Shown here piece by piece: positions 43,264-55,619 of a DNA stretch of 64,000 nt (within the stretch, counting starts at the first letter, position 1; every line of letters starts with the position of its first letter). The stretch is from positions 1-64,000 of the forward strand of contig JAHLJZ010000013.1 of assembly GCA_025602915.1 (NCBI GenBank), given 5' to 3'. The notes below the pieces were generated by a model. The model had not been told where the DNA came from and ran no database searches. It saw only the letters and a list, made by a program, of their open reading frames with translations. Position numbers and translations under genes: made by a program. Origin of the DNA: Paraphysoderma sedebokerense (taxonomy: Eukaryota > Blastocladiomycota > Physodermatomycetes > Physodermatales > Physodermataceae).

Positions 43264-44293
43264 ATGTTATACCCACACTACAACCTTCTTTTAGATCCGT
43301 ACATTCGTCTCCAGTTTGTCCCAGTCTACGGACTCTTCGTTCTGTACTTGCTCCATAAACTAATTCTCCACGGTCTCGAAATATATCTTGGTCGCCTTGA
43401 GATTGATTTTCCACCTGCTATATCTTCTGATGGAAGAATAACCGGAGGAAGCCATTATGAGGCCGGCATTGGTGTTGGAACTGCAGCAGGGGTGGTGGAA
43501 GAGACGAGTCCATTATTGGGGAGTGCCGTTATCAGAGAGTCGGAGTTTGATTCTGGAATTGTTAAAAGTGAACATGTACCGGATGGAAGTATTTTTGGGG
43601 AATTAGGATGGGCTCCAGTGGTATGTTCGGAAGACTTCATCTCTTCAATTTTCTATTTTACGTCCGCAATATACGAATGTCTAACCCGCACTCCAAATTT
43701 TCTTATTTTGGTTAATGTTGTTGCATTTTTCATTTCTTTGTCTCATGTAGGTTATACGAGTGCGAAATGCAACAAAAAATGCTAAGCAGTTGTTCATCAT
43801 GCTTTTTTCTTTAGTCGCCGCCATTAGTCTTTCTTGTTGGCGCCAGGTAATAACAAGTTTAATCTTTCTCTATTCAAATTCAGTGTCACTTTACAAATCA
43901 CTTATTTTTCTTTCTCCCCTACATTCGTTTTGTCTTTCTCGTACTTGTCTAACCAATTTCAAAAAACTGAAATGAAATTAGGACCCACCCCACCCATACA
44001 GTTACCCGCGCGTCCTCCTCATCATTTTACTCACCTGGACCATCTTTGGCGTTTCTATCGTCTGGTGTCTCCTCGAAATGATGTTACCACACGGTGCAGA
44101 CGTCACGCATGCAAGAATCGTAGGTTCCACAGTTTGTTATGGAGCAGCTATTGCGGTAGCGGTGTTAAGTTGGATTGAAATGAATCATAGGTTTGGAGAA
44201 CGAGGGTGGGATGACGGTCACGGGGATGGCGTGTTTGGTGGGTTTGATGGGTTCAGTTGGGATGATGGAGATGAAATTGTGAGAGCTTTCTAA
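43264..44293 (+). CDS. Unrecognised four-span membrane protein with acidic dileucine motif
   Basis: Three exons (43264-43620, 43751-43846, 43982-44293) sum to 765 nt, 254 residues. I do not recognise the family. Four hydrophobic segments are visible: FVPVYGLFVLYLLHKLIL (about 20-37), LFIMLFSLVAAISLSCW, VLLIILLTWTIFGVSIVWCLL and VGSTVCYGAAIAVAVLSW. Between spans 1 and 2 is a Gly- and acid-rich loop with ETSPLLG, which fits the [DE]xxxL[LI] sorting signal used for endosome/vacuole delivery. The C-terminus is Gly/Asp-rich (DGHGDGVFGGFDGFSWDDGDE). The ATG at 43264 is the first in frame; the TTG upstream is ignored. It could be a stand-alone relative of an ABC-transporter TMD0, but that is a guess. 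The splice set gives an open frame throughout. Confidence 0.72.
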
Positions 44294-44712
44294 AGCGGAT
44301 GTGGCGGCTGATGAAATTTGAGAAGGAAAGTCGTGAATCCCAGTGGATGATGACGGAATGAGACGATTCTCCTTTTCTTTGTCTTTAAATACGTGTTCCT
44401 TGCTTCCTGTTAGTTGTGTTACGCAGTTTTCATTTTGTAAATATTACTTCATACTCTTCTATAAAGATTACGTCAATGCATATAGTTTGAACCTTGGTAG
44501 AAACTAATTGCGTCTTGCATTTGAAAAAATCGCTCTTGACAAATTTCAACGAATATATTTCTATAAAACTGGGTATCGTAACTACGCAGAATGATTCATA
44601 CCAATACAAACTTGTGATTTCGCCGATATTACACAGAAACAAACTACACTAATCAACCAACTCGTTACTTGAATTGAATAAGTTACATTCACTTTCCTCC
44701 TAGTTTTCAAAT
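44294..44712. other. Convergent intergenic region
   Basis: About 420 bp between the 3' ends of the four-span gene (+) and the kinesin (-). A 70-codon minus-strand frame at 44430-44642 has no recognisable content. Nothing else seen. Confidence 0.45.
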
Positions 44713-47700
44713 TTACCGCCATCCTTTCCTTGCACTGGCATGAACAGATCCTTCTCCTTCCATGAACTTCCCCATTAAACTTCGTCCTCTACCGACCCCT
44801 CCAACGCCCGGTTTTCGGATACCTGATTTAGTAGTTGTGGAGGTAATGGATAAAGAGGATATAGATTTGACGAGGGAAGGTGATTCTGGAATTGTAGCTG
44901 GGATGTTAAACGGTGAACGATCTATTTCCAAAAGATATAAACAGAAGTCAATAAAACTGAAATGAAATTGACAGTTATGGAATTCACAAACCTTTTTTGT
45001 TAAAAACTGGAATCAAACTTTTCCTCAAACTAATCCTTCGACTCGTGCTTTTGGGATTCAAAGCCGACCCTAACCGTTTCACTGGAGTCGGCGTTCCTCG
45101 TTCAACTTTATGTAAATCCTTCATCGTGGGGTTCCTTCTCCTTGCCGATGCAGGCGTCTGTTTATCCATTCTTTTTAGTTTGTTTGTAGTAGGTGTTGCT
45201 CCCATGATGTTTTCTTTTTGAGCTGAGTTTTTGGCAAGTGTGCTAGGTGTACCCATTCGACGCGGTGTGAGCGGATTCGATGAAATTGATTTGATGGCTT
45301 TTTTAGACTTTGTCGATGTAGGAGTTGAGTTGATTAGAGTTTGAAGGCGTGACTTTGGGGTACCCGGAAATTGAGGCTGATTCAGTTGCGCGGAGGTAGA
45401 GAGGGCTGCGGGAGTTTTTGATTTTGCGTCAGTCAAGATAGAATCTTGGGTGGATAGAGTCGTTGGGATGGAAGGTATAAGCGGATTCGGGTTTGGGAAT
45501 GTCGATGGAACCGACGTCGGTTGACTGGGTACAACTCTTGAATGAGAAGCAGAAATAGAAAGTCTGGACACTTTTCGCTTCGGAGGTTTGTAGCGCACCG
45601 ATCTCGAGAGCCGTCTCGGCGTTGCATTGCTTGACGATGCTGAAGACGTAGAGGCACGCGACACTGCGGGCTTTTCACACTCGTTTGTCGGTTTAGGGGT
45701 CGCATCGTCTCTATCACTTGTACTGCTAGAGGTTCCATTGTTACGCTCACTACCCACCAATATTTTGAACGACTTTATACTTTTCAGTAAGACGTCTTCT
45801 AAATATGGCAAGTCGACGTAACCGCCGTTCCCTTCCTCGATGAATCTGGCAGTTTGAAGAATTCCTTCGCTCCAAGTTGCTGTCACATTTTTCAACTTCT
45901 CCTGGCAAATTTCGTAGTCTTTCTTATAAAATTCGCATTCCAAGTTCATTTTCGTATTGATCAACTGAAGCTTGTGGTTATCTAGTTCGAGAGTAGCAAG
46001 ACGCTGATAGATGGGAGGTAAAGTAGCAAATTCGGGCGTTGAGCGGATTTCGTCTAATTTATTGTAATACTTCATGATTTCGCTAGGTAGTTTGAATAAG
46101 ATATCATGAGTCTCGGTGACTTTGGTTTCCAAATTATCTATATTCTCTGTGACTTGATTTTGCACGTTGATAATAGTACTCGATTGAGAGGAAAGAGCGG
46201 TAGGAGACAACTGTTTTGCGTATTTCAAAAGTGATTCCAAAACTTTTATCCCGCTCTGGAGAGAGTGAATTTGAAAATTGAGTGTGGCCTGCGAGGATTC
46301 TAACGATTTAATTTGATTGAAATATGTTTTGATACGAGACAGTATCATTTCGTACGTAGATTCGTATTCCTGCATATGTTGTGAGTTCTCAGCATCAATT
46401 TCAGTGGCGACTTGACGGATCTCGGCTTCTAATGCTTCCTCTAAATCGTTAAGTGAGTTTTGAGGTGCAATGATGGAATCTAACAACTGAGTCTGTTCTG
46501 ACATGCTTGTTTCATCGATCACATTGATTTCGTCCGTGCGGTTATCAACGGATGCACCATTGGTATTCTCACCAGCATGACTTTCAACTGCTTGCAACTT
46601 TTCTTTCAACTCTTCTACTTCTTTCCGCAGCTCTTTAATGATTTTGACGTATTGTGTGATATGTTGATCTACCGATACAACATTCTGAGAAACGTCTGTT
46701 TTAATGTTCTTAGCACGATTAGCGTATCGTAATGTAGCTTCCGTCGCTTCATAGTAATTTGACGTAGGTGAAACAGCGCAGATCATTACTGGTCAGAATA
46801 ACAACCGCGATTGGCGAGCAACAATTGACGTTGATACGATGACTAGGTTAGTATAATAATAAAGATGCGCGACTGGATAAACTCAGTGAAAGCGTACCGG
46901 TTTTACAGTTACCGTGCAATGAATATTTGAGAAGTCGTGTAAGCTTACTAGAATAGTTTACCGATTCAGCCGTGTCTCAGTTTCCATAGCAGAAAACTCA
47001 AATAACGCGTACCTATCTCGATATGGAATATGCTGTTGCTTTGTATCGTCACATAATGCATTAATACAGTTACCTAGAGCTAGAAGGGAGCGATTGATAT
47101 TTGCACCCTGTATAAACGTCGAAGTTAGCAGATATTGCTCATTCCATGAAAACTCGAGTCAATTACTCGAATTACCTCGAGTAACCGATCCCCTTTATTC
47201 TTGGTATGACTCGCCCGTTCACTTCCCGCAAGGTCAATGAAGTTCCATGTGGCGGTGGTGTATTGCTGGGTTGTGTTGGCTGTGCGGTCGCGGCATCGCA
47301 CAACAATTTGCAAAACCGCATGGGACCGACTGCTAGTTGCGTTTGCCTCTGTTGGTAGTTGGGTTCTATTTGCGTTACCCATCATGATGAGCCGCATCAC
47401 ATCATCAGCTGTCCGAGGAAAATGTTTGCTGTCGAAGACTGTTAGAATCGAATGCATTGGCTTGATCCAACGAAGTGTACGGACCTTAGACCGGCGACAA
47501 TGATCTGTTGTGAATCTTCTCTCAAATCTAGTGGTTGAGAGACCACATTGTGGCCCAGCAATAAATCTCTAATAGTTTCATTATAAATTTCGAGGTAGCT
47601 CACACAGACATCAAAAATCTTGGCAGCGCTGTTTTGCTGGATTTGGCGAAACAGTTCATCGCACGTCAGGAATATGATTCCTGGGGAGTCTGCCGTACCA

Positions 47701-48202
47701 GTCATTGTGTATGTTTTGCCGCATCCAGTAGCACCTAACGAGGAGAATTTGGCGTTAGAGTTTGGAACCTGTGAATTCTAAAAGTATTTGAAGTTTAAAT
47801 TTAATTACCGTACGCAAAGACTGTGCAGTTAGTCCCATTGAGGACCTCTGGAATTAGAGGTTTCGTGGTGTTTTCAAAGACTTCGTCCTGCGTAGCATCT
47901 TCGTGGAATAATCGATCAAAGACATATCTAATATCTTTGTGCTTTTTATTGTTCATGGCCGGCCTTGATCTGGCTTGTTGAAAGGTATCCGGTGGAGGAT
48001 CGAATACCAGAACATTTTTATCGAGGGGGAAGACGACTTTTCGGAGTTTGGTGGCGAAGGGATTGACTGATTCAAACGTGTTTGAAGGAGGAGGAGCGAG
48101 TTGCTGGGATTCAGTTTGACTGAGGGGACGGACTCTGACAGAGACGAGAATGTTTTGGGAGGTTGAGGGTTTGGACGGGTCTGATACCTTATTAGCGAAC
48201 AT
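44713..48202 (-). CDS. Kinesin motor, kinesin-8 (Kip3/KIF18)-like
   Basis: Microtubule motor. The start at 48202 gives the N-terminal motor: [12 protein letters not shown]-loop [13 protein letters not shown] (split by an intron after AYG), [13 protein letters not shown], switch I NATSSRSH, switch [10 protein letters not shown], then [28 protein letters not shown] and a neck [13 protein letters not shown]. Coiled coil follows ([15 protein letters not shown]) and a long Ser/Pro/Lys-rich tail. The last intron (44991-44922, donor GTTTGTG) adds a final exon, 44921-44713, in phase. The [18 protein letters not shown] region after the neck and the nuclear-like basic tail favour kinesin-8, which depolymerises plus ends and positions chromosomes; this subclass call is the less certain part. 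About 1,000 residues. A TGAG tetranucleotide repeat abuts the ATG. Confidence 0.9.
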
Positions 48203-48225
48203 GAGTGAGTGAGTGAGTGAGTGAG
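48202..48225. repeat. TGAG tetranucleotide repeat, six copies
   Basis: Six tandem TGAG units directly before the kinesin ATG (plus-strand reading), so the leader reads as CTCA repeats. It belongs to the 5' leader of the kinesin gene and could vary in length between strains. Confidence 0.8.
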
Positions 48226-48865
48226 GGCCAAGGGTGAGAATTTAAATTCGATTGACTGCAGTCGATGACAATGCCCAAAGGAGAAGCAGTTGTTAGTGTC
48301 TCCTATATGTGCGGAGTGTATGTATATAGTGTATCTATGTGGGATTGAGAGTGGAATATCTGAGAGGAACGATGATGGGAATGTCAGCGCATACACAACG
48401 CGCGCATTTACAGTCCAAAAATTACAGACAGACAATCTAAATAACGAATGATTAGTATTATGTTTTGTGTTTTATCTTCAGATAAATAAATAGGTAGAAA
48501 AAGGCAGACTGCAGATAATACACAAAACATTATACTATTCATTCGTTGTTATTTATTTTATTTATTCCATGCCTTATTTAATACATTCAAATGTCAGGCT
48601 TGATTGTTGACATTACGTTTGGTTGAATCTGTATTAATGCAGACCGAACTTGAAGCAGAAGAAGAGATCATGAGTTCGCATTATTACAGTAATCTGACTA
48701 AAATTGATAATCACGTGCAGATCACATGTTATTAATCAAGCGTAATTATTTTCAATTGGATGTTCAAAAATTTGAAAATTGAAATTCCCCTCATCGTTCC
48801 ATCTCTCATTCCGTCTCTCATCAACAGGATACCACATCCGACATTACGCTACATTTGAAGTCCTG
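48203..48865. other. Divergent intergenic region with a large hairpin
   Basis: About 0.66 kb between the divergent starts of the kinesin and AIF-like genes. Besides the TGAG repeat it contains the long inverted repeat at 48439-48554. Both promoters should lie here. Confidence 0.55.
48439..48554. repeat. Long imperfect inverted repeat (about 43-46 nt arms, 27 nt loop)
   Basis: Left arm 48439-48481 and right arm 48509-48554 are reverse complements over about 43 positions with about four mismatches and one 3-nt gap (GAATGATTAGTATTATG in the left arm). The loop is 48482-48508. This length is far above chance for local foldbacks. It could be a MITE-like foldback element or a cruciform/structured regulatory site; no target-site duplication could be assigned with confidence. 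Confidence 0.85.
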
Positions 48866-51316
48866 ATGCTGCTCTCGTCGCTCTCTCGTTCGTCCCTGCG
48901 TTCCTCATCTCGCTTCTCCACTCTGTCCCTTTCCCCCGTCTTGCGCTCCTCATCCCGCTCAAAGCTCCCATCCCGTCATGCTACAACCCATGCAACACCT
49001 TCTCGCGGAAATTCAGATATATTGTGGGGAATAGGCGCTTCTTTACTGTTCATACCATCTGTAAGAATATAGTTTGAGTGAATTTGACATTTCGTTCTTT
49101 CGATCCCTGACCGATCCCGCGAACTTCTATTGTTTGATTATCATGCTGCTCTTTTTGTGCTGATTTATGTAGTTTCTCTACCTCACGAAACCGCCAGAAG
49201 GTTACGGCAAGAAAGCATCGTCGCCGGAATCGTTTGGTCCATCTTCATCGCACGGACATGCCGCAAACCACACATCTGCAATCAAAGGCAAACCCGATCA
49301 CTTCAAATATGTCCTCGTCGGGTAAGTTCATATTACTCAGCTATCCGCTCGAAATACATTGAAAATATTCACTCTATGTCTGGAATTATTGGCTCGATAT
49401 TTTAGGGGTGGTACAGGTAAAATCTCGCTTTAAATTAAACTTTGTGTGTTACCTGTGACAATCGGCTAAAATTACTAAATTGTGACTTTGTAGCAACTTA
49501 TTCTGCTGTTGTTGGTATTAAAGAAGTGGATCCTAGTGCGGAAATCTTGATTATTACCGCGGAAAACTATGTCCCCTATGAACGTCCGCCTCTGTCGAAG
49601 GTATATTAACAGCAGCATTTTTGGTGCACTCGGTGACACTGATAATTATCTGTTTTGTAGGAACTGTGGTTTACCAGTGATCCAGATGTTGCCAACTCTC
49701 TGAAATTTAAAAATTGGCAAGGCCAGATGGCAAGGTTAGTCAGCATCAGATAGTGCTCCCAATCCTTTCGTACTTCGTAGCTTTTCCACTTAGCTCCTTT
49801 ATTCGATTTGCAGCGTTTTCTATGAACCCGAAACCGAGTACGATGTTGTCCAAAATCTTGAACCTACAGGCTCTGGCCTGAAAATTTTGAAGGGGCACAA
49901 AGCCACCAAATTGAATGTCGAGAATCAGACACTCATACTCGACGACGGGCGCGAAATTAAATACGGAAAACTGCTTCTTGCTACCGGCGGTAATCCTCGC
50001 GCACTTCCTCTTCAAAAAGGTCTTCCGGCCTCAGTACAAAACCGTGTCACGACTTATCGAACGCTTGATGACTTCAAACGTCTCGACGCTGTTACAAGAT
50101 CTGGTGCAACGATTGCTGTTATTGGTGGCGGATTTTTAGGATCCGAATTGTCTGTTGCACTTGCTCACCGTGGCAAAGAGACTGGTACAAAAGTTGTTCA
50201 AATTTTCCCCGAAGAAGGAAATATGGCTTTGGTTTTCCCCAGTAAGTTTGCCACATTTTGCAATAATAAGTGTAATGAGCCTCGCAACTCACGCGTGTTC
50301 GAATTCCCTAATCATAGAATACCTCACAAAATGGACTATGGCCCGTGTCGAAGAAGAAGGCGTTGAAGTCAAACCTCAGCTCCTTGTTAAATCTGCTCGA
50401 TACAACAAAGAAACTGACAAGATCCATCTTGTTCTTTCCGATGCCTCGGAGGTTCCAGTAGATCATGTCGTAGTCGCGGTTGGTATTGAACCTAATGTCG
50501 AGCTCGCCAAATCAGCAGGACTTGAAATCGATTCACAGAGAGGAGGTATCATTGTGAATGCTGAATTGGAAGCAAGACATAATGTATTTGCTGCTGGTGA
50601 TGCTGTCAGTTTCCATGATGTCAAGTTGGGCAGAAGAAGAATTGAACATTACGACCATGCAGGTAACCTGACACTACGTTTGACGAAACACTGACGAAAC
50701 AATTGCTGATCTTTTGTTCGTTCGCATTCGACTCCTGTATTGATTTTTCATTGAAAATGCAGTATTAAGCGGTCGATTCGGTGGAAACAATATGGCCAGG
50801 AAACCAGAAAATAGAAAGACATTCTTGCATCAATCCATGTTTTGGTACTCTATTTACGTTTCACCTTTATTTTCACGTTATCCAGTCTAATTATCTCCCC
50901 TTTGACATAGGTCTGATCTTGGTCCCCAAATCGGTTACGAAGCTGTCGGTATCTTGGACGGATCATTGATGACCTTGGGTTGTTGGGCTCAGCCTGAGTC
51001 GAAGCCGAAAGCCGAAGGTGAAGGGGCTGGCCAAGAGGCGGTCGACGAAAAGGAAAAATATAAAAAGGGACTGGTCTTTTATGTGAGAGATGATAGAATT
51101 GGTATGTTCTTGGTGCATCTTTTATCATTTTCTGTCTGTTCATACAATAACCGTATTTCTCGATTTTTGTTCACCTTGAAATCTTGATTTGTTATAGTCG
51201 GTCTCTTAATGTTCAATATTCACGGAAAAGCTGATGTCGCCAGAAAAATACTGTTAGAAGGTCATAAACCTGAAGAAGCCAATAACTTGGCTAAATTATT
51301 CGAGTTGTACAAGTAG
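48866..51316 (+). CDS. Apoptosis-inducing factor-like mitochondrial NAD(P)H oxidoreductase
   Basis: FAD flavoprotein of the mitochondrial intermembrane space, homologous to AIFM1, which supports respiratory-complex assembly and can be released in cell death. The ATG at 48866 gives a Ser/Arg-rich mitochondrial presequence, then one span (ILWGIGASLLFIPSFLYL, joined across intron 1) and the AIF core: FAD Rossmann motif VGGGTATYSAVVGI, PYERPPLSKELWF, a second Rossmann motif VIGGGFLGSELSVAL (about 50120), VGIEPNVELAKSAGL, and the FAD-binding VFAAGDAVSFHD. The C-terminal domain has HQSMFWSDLGPQIGYEA, a hallmark of AIF, and ends LFELYK. All junctions I followed are GT/AG and in phase. Length about 600 residues, as in animals. 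Confidence 0.94.
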
Positions 51317-51814
51317 GGCAGATCTTACCAAATTCACACATAATGAGTTGGGTTGGGCTAGAAGCCAAATTAGTTTGAGTTTGTGTTTATTGCAAACGGA
51401 ATGGAGTGGATTGTCCGGATTGAGAATTATGGTCTGGTGGTGATGTTATTGGAATATCGGTCGGTTGAAATTCCGATTGACAAAAAGCATATTCAAGATT
51501 GTTTCATCTATTGTGTAATATTCAGTATCGCTTTTACTTGTTTCTTGGCAGTTTTTTTATCTCTCTTTTTACTCTTGTGGTTTGGAAAAAAGCTGTTTTT
51601 TTGTATCAACATGGCAAATGAGTTTAATGAAATATCTTTTTCGTGATTTTCAGTTCTAAGACGTATTGTAAGTTTTACGTAATTTTACATTCACGCGAGA
51701 GATCGCAAAAAATTGTACATTATATTTTATGCCTTGCTAACAAGCTGAATACGAGAGTAGAGGAAGGTAGGATTATACAAGGTAGAAGCCAACACACTCC
51801 GCTCTAGTTCCAAA
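51317..51814. other. Convergent intergenic region
   Basis: About 0.5 kb between two gene ends. A hydrophobic 87-codon plus-strand frame at 51383-51646 begins with a non-ATG codon and has low-complexity Leu/Phe content, so it is not called. No other feature. Confidence 0.45.
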
Positions 51815-53209
51815 TCAAGAAGTAAATCCCTCAAAGATTTCTTTACGATCACTGAAAAAAATCAGTGTCTTCGAAAAACTTTTCAGAAATTCATTTTCCT
51901 TCCAGCTTGGGCTTTCTTTCGCGTCCGCACCCAATATCGTTGCGCTCACCGTGTTCACAGCTGAATCTGATACATTAGAAGGCAAATTAGATTTCATTAT
52001 GACGGGAAAATGATGGAGGAGGAGTTTGAGGGCTTCTTTCTTGGAAGATTCGTAGTCGAACGCGGTTAGTAGCTGAGATATCTGCGATTGTGAATAAGAT
52101 AAGAGGTATTAGTTAGGCAAGATTAAATGAAGAGAGGAGTTAACTAAGTATGATGGGATTACCCTTGAGACTAAAACTTCGTTCACACGGGATCCAAATA
52201 CTTTCTCGATTGCTAGAAGTTGTAATTCCTTATTCTGGTTTTGATCGTGAGGGTGATCGTTTCCTTTTCCTTTATCGCTTCCACTTTGAGTCGGAGATGT
52301 TGCTTTCAAGTTGTCGAATACCTCATTCACACCTTTCCTCAATATTTCTAATCGCTCTCTATCCAACCTACCAGTGCGGACTTCCCTCACCACTCCTTCG
52401 CCTAGCCATTCCCTGGCAACGGCCAAACCTTCCTTCACTTCCCCGGCACCACCTTCAGTACTTCTACTAATCGATATCTGACTTTCGACTTTCTTCTTCA
52501 CAGTTTTTTGTCTCAATCTCAACCATCTTCTCCGCCTGACATAACTCGTCATGCCGCAATTCGAAGACCACGGAAAGTTCCCGAAATTAAAAGCGTACAT
52601 CCATCCCTCGGAATCTACGTCCCCTGAAAAATCTACAGCCCAGTCCGATATCCAGCTCCACTCTGGGGACGGTAACTGAATTTTTTCCTTTTCAAGTTTA
52701 AAGTTGCCGTTGACGTCGGAGAATGGGCCGCGATCAGTAGGGAGGAGGGATTTGGATGAGAATTTAGGTTTACCAAAGAGGGTCGTACTGGACAAATTAA
52801 AAATTCATAGTGGTTAATCAAATGTAGTGGCAGAACAGACAATATACCCCAATAAACATAAATTCTAGTGTCTATTAATTGTGAATGAAGTCTTCAAACG
52901 ATCAGGGCGACATATGTATGATAAGTTTAAAGATTGACATTCCAACGAAAACGATTCACACCCTCTCTGATTTTCCCAAACTTCCTCCGACTCAACAATT
53001 TCTCTCTCGACTTCTCTCTCTCTCGGGTGTTCATAACGATGTCCATGGCCCGATCTATTAGTTGGACTCCGGGCTGTCCTAGCGTTCGGAACACGAGTGA
53101 CGATATTCGGTGATGACGGTGAAAAGGAAGACGAGGGACGGGACGAAGGGGCGTGATGCACCTGAATTTGAGGATTGCGGGGAGGTGCACTTGAAGAAGG
53201 GTTGCTCAT
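51815..53209 (-). CDS. Dysferlin-domain (DysF) protein
   Basis: Three exons (53209-52962, 52787-52163, 52081-51815) sum to 1140 nt, 379 residues. A Ser/Pro/Arg-rich N-terminus (about 1-75) leads to VWENQRGTTLFGKPKFSS (about residue 78, across the first intron), then a DysF core: LLPTDRGPFSD, WSWISDWAVDFSGDVDSEGW, MYAFNF and the basic run MTSYVRRRRWLRLR. This is the fungal peroxin/Spo73-type DysF pattern. A Gln/Asn-rich linker follows, then a C-terminal helical segment (ISQLLTAFDYESSKKEALKLL, split here as two motifs ISQLLTAFDYESS and KKEALKLL) that resembles DUF4476. Yeast relatives act in peroxisome/ER organisation or spore-membrane shaping; the exact role here is unknown. No membrane span is visible. 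Confidence 0.85.
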
Positions 53210-53557
53210 TTGTTTGATGTGTAGAAATGGAATTAGGATAGCCTGAAATTAAAAGAGTGTGTAGGAAGTCGTTTCCTCTGAGCAGTGAATATTAAACTGA
53301 GCTTACTACACGACCGAAATCGCTAGAACTCTACAGTGGACATCAGATAAATTCTAACCTACAACATGCAATGTGAAGTTATGATATCGACGATTACATA
53401 GTCTTGTAATAGCTTTGAATATATCATCATTTTCATCGTCATTCGAATTGCTACTATCGCCATTTCTTTGGTTCGGCTGACGACACGGATCAAGTCGCCA
53501 GAAGGTCGCGCCTTTTGAATCCACATAAAACCAACTTTCTTTGAAATCAGCGCAGCA
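53210..53557. other. Divergent intergenic region
   Basis: About 350 bp between the divergent starts of the DysF gene and Mon1. A minus-strand open frame (about 53354-53566) overlaps Mon1's start and is not called here (see rejected items). An acceptor-like CAG at about 53243 precedes the DysF ATG with an open frame, so an upstream leader exon is possible. Confidence 0.4.
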
Positions 53558-55523
53558 ATGTCTCATTCGGGTTATGATATTTTGGAACACGATTCAGAGC
53601 AATGGAAGCTAAAGAAAAAACACTTCTTCATCATTAGTTCATCCGGTAAACCTGTGTACTCTCGGTACGTCGTCCTTCACCTATCGTTGAATTTGCCATC
53701 CATGCCTAATGACTTTGACGTATTTTGCTAAAGTATAGATACGGAGACGAATCAAAGCTATCTCATTTTATGGGTGTTGTTCAGACACTGATTGCTTGTT
53801 TTGAGGGCGATAATGATATTCTACGGTAAGTAAGATAAGACGCCAACTTCCTCTCACGACTTCACGATGTACTATGGTCAATACAAAAACAACTAAACCA
53901 AAGAAAAACTTAATAAGGTCCATCCACACCCCAACACATCTCATCACGCTCCTCATTAAACCACATTTATATTTATTATGCGCCAGTACCACCTGTGAAT
54001 CGGAAATACAAATCCGCGACCAACTCAATTGTCTTTACCACCATGTTATATTTACTTTAACAGCGGGCCAAATTGATCGATTCTTCACAAAACATCCAGG
54101 ATTTGACTTAAGGAGAGTAATAGAGAACGAGAGGAAAGGATTGGATGCTTGGTGTGACCGATTCACGGGTGATGGAGGGTTATTGTTAAATGGCATTGAA
54201 GCCTTGCGATTGGAGAAAGATGTAAGAGAAGGGATAGGGACAGCGTTAATGGGGGCGAAATGTAAGGTTAGTGTATTTTTATCAGCTAGCTTTCGGCTGG
54301 TAGCCCTTTGTTTTCCGGTCTGTGTTGTCTGTTGGTAATATTCTGACGGTGATTAAATTGCATTGTAGGAACTGTTGTACGGAATGGTCGTCGCTAACGG
54401 TAAACTCGTCACACTGATACGTCCAAAGCAACATAGTCTGCATCCTTCAGGTCAACTCGAACGAGTTCAATATCTCACCATTGTATAAACATCCCTAATG
54501 CCTTCCATTACAATCATAGATCTCCATCAATTGTACCATCTACTTCGAGTTTCGTCTCAACAATTCGAGTCATCCGATTCTTGGTTACCGATTTGTCTAC
54601 CGAAATTCAATGATTCAGGATATTTATACGCTCATGTCTCATTGCTGGCAAAAGACGTCGCGATTGTCCTGCTTAGTACAGAAAAGGAAGCATTCTTTGA
54701 AATCAAAGCGGCAAAGGAGAGAGTGACGGAGGTATGAACATGTTTACCGATTTTATTTCTCTCCATGTCACCCCTTGTTACTCATCTAAATTGCTTGAAC
54801 ATTGTCTCAATTGATTTACCAACTTTTGTTGCGTTCAAAAGCATATGCTTAAGCACGGAATCGTCGTTAAATTGTTAGATGCAATGAAAAATGATCCTTA
54901 CACAGCGAGTAAGTCAAAATTCCTTTTCCGCATCAACTTTTGCAAACAAAGTCTAAGTTCATACTCATTATTTCCCTGCAGCTGACCATTCAGTACCCGG
55001 TTTACGTCATTTTATTTATAAATCAAAACAACTAGTACAATATACCCAACCAGCGTGGCCAAAACTTTCTTCAAACGGAGAAGACGATCGCGAACGGTAC
55101 ATGACAAATCCTCTTTATTGACTATTCCCAGTTTTTTTGCGAGTTTCACTCATTGTGCGAATTATCTTGATTTAGGATATTCCGGTTATACCAGTTTTCT
55201 CATTCTCAGATCCACTGTCGCGATCGACCGCTTAAACTAATCTGGCACGTTAGTAAACATGAATCATTATTGGGATGGGTAAGAGTCTTCTTTTTAAATA
55301 AATTATATCATGATTTTCGCAATCCTGAATTCAGGTTTTGGAATGGATTTTCTTACTTTACTTTTTTTTCTTTGGTGATTAGGTTACTTCAAATTTTGAA
55401 GTTTATATAGCCTTCGAACGGAGGATATCAAAATCTAATGCCATGGCATCGGCAAATACGTTAATACGTTGGATTAAAAAGGAAGAACAAAAGTTGTTCG
55501 TGAGTGGTGGTGTAGTGTATTAA
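53558..55523 (+). CDS. MON1: Vacuolar fusion protein Mon1
   Basis: Subunit of the Mon1-Ccz1 complex, the Rab7/Ypt7 exchange factor for late endosome and vacuole fusion. Nine exons (53558-53664, 53739-53825, 53918-54266, 54369-54450, 54520-54731, 54842-54908, 54982-55096, 55176-55278, 55383-55523) sum to 1263 nt, 420 residues. The first longin domain begins [20 protein letters not shown], followed by [75 protein letters not shown] and [13 protein letters not shown] at the end. It aligns along the whole animal MON1 sequence except the N-terminus, which has only about 20 residues before the longin. An upstream in-frame stop near 53516 supports this start. Confidence 0.94.
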
Positions 55524-55619
55524 TTCAAATACAAGCAAAAAAGAGTAGAAAAAAAAAAAGAAGTTCACATCAATACACCATATTTAATTTATTGGGATTG
55601 CTCACAACCTCAAGGTTTT

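Noticed and set aside
51383-51646. Hydrophobic 87-codon frame after the AIF-like gene
   Set aside because: Non-ATG start and a Leu/Phe-rich stretch typical of T-rich DNA; no splice partners.
53354-53566. Minus-strand open frame of about 70 residues ([13 protein letters not shown]...) that could be an upstream exon of the DysF gene, joining at about 53365/53242
   Set aside because: It overlaps the Mon1 start on the other strand, has no recognisable domain, needs a weak GTTGTA donor and contains an Asn/Asp run that may come from simple sequence.
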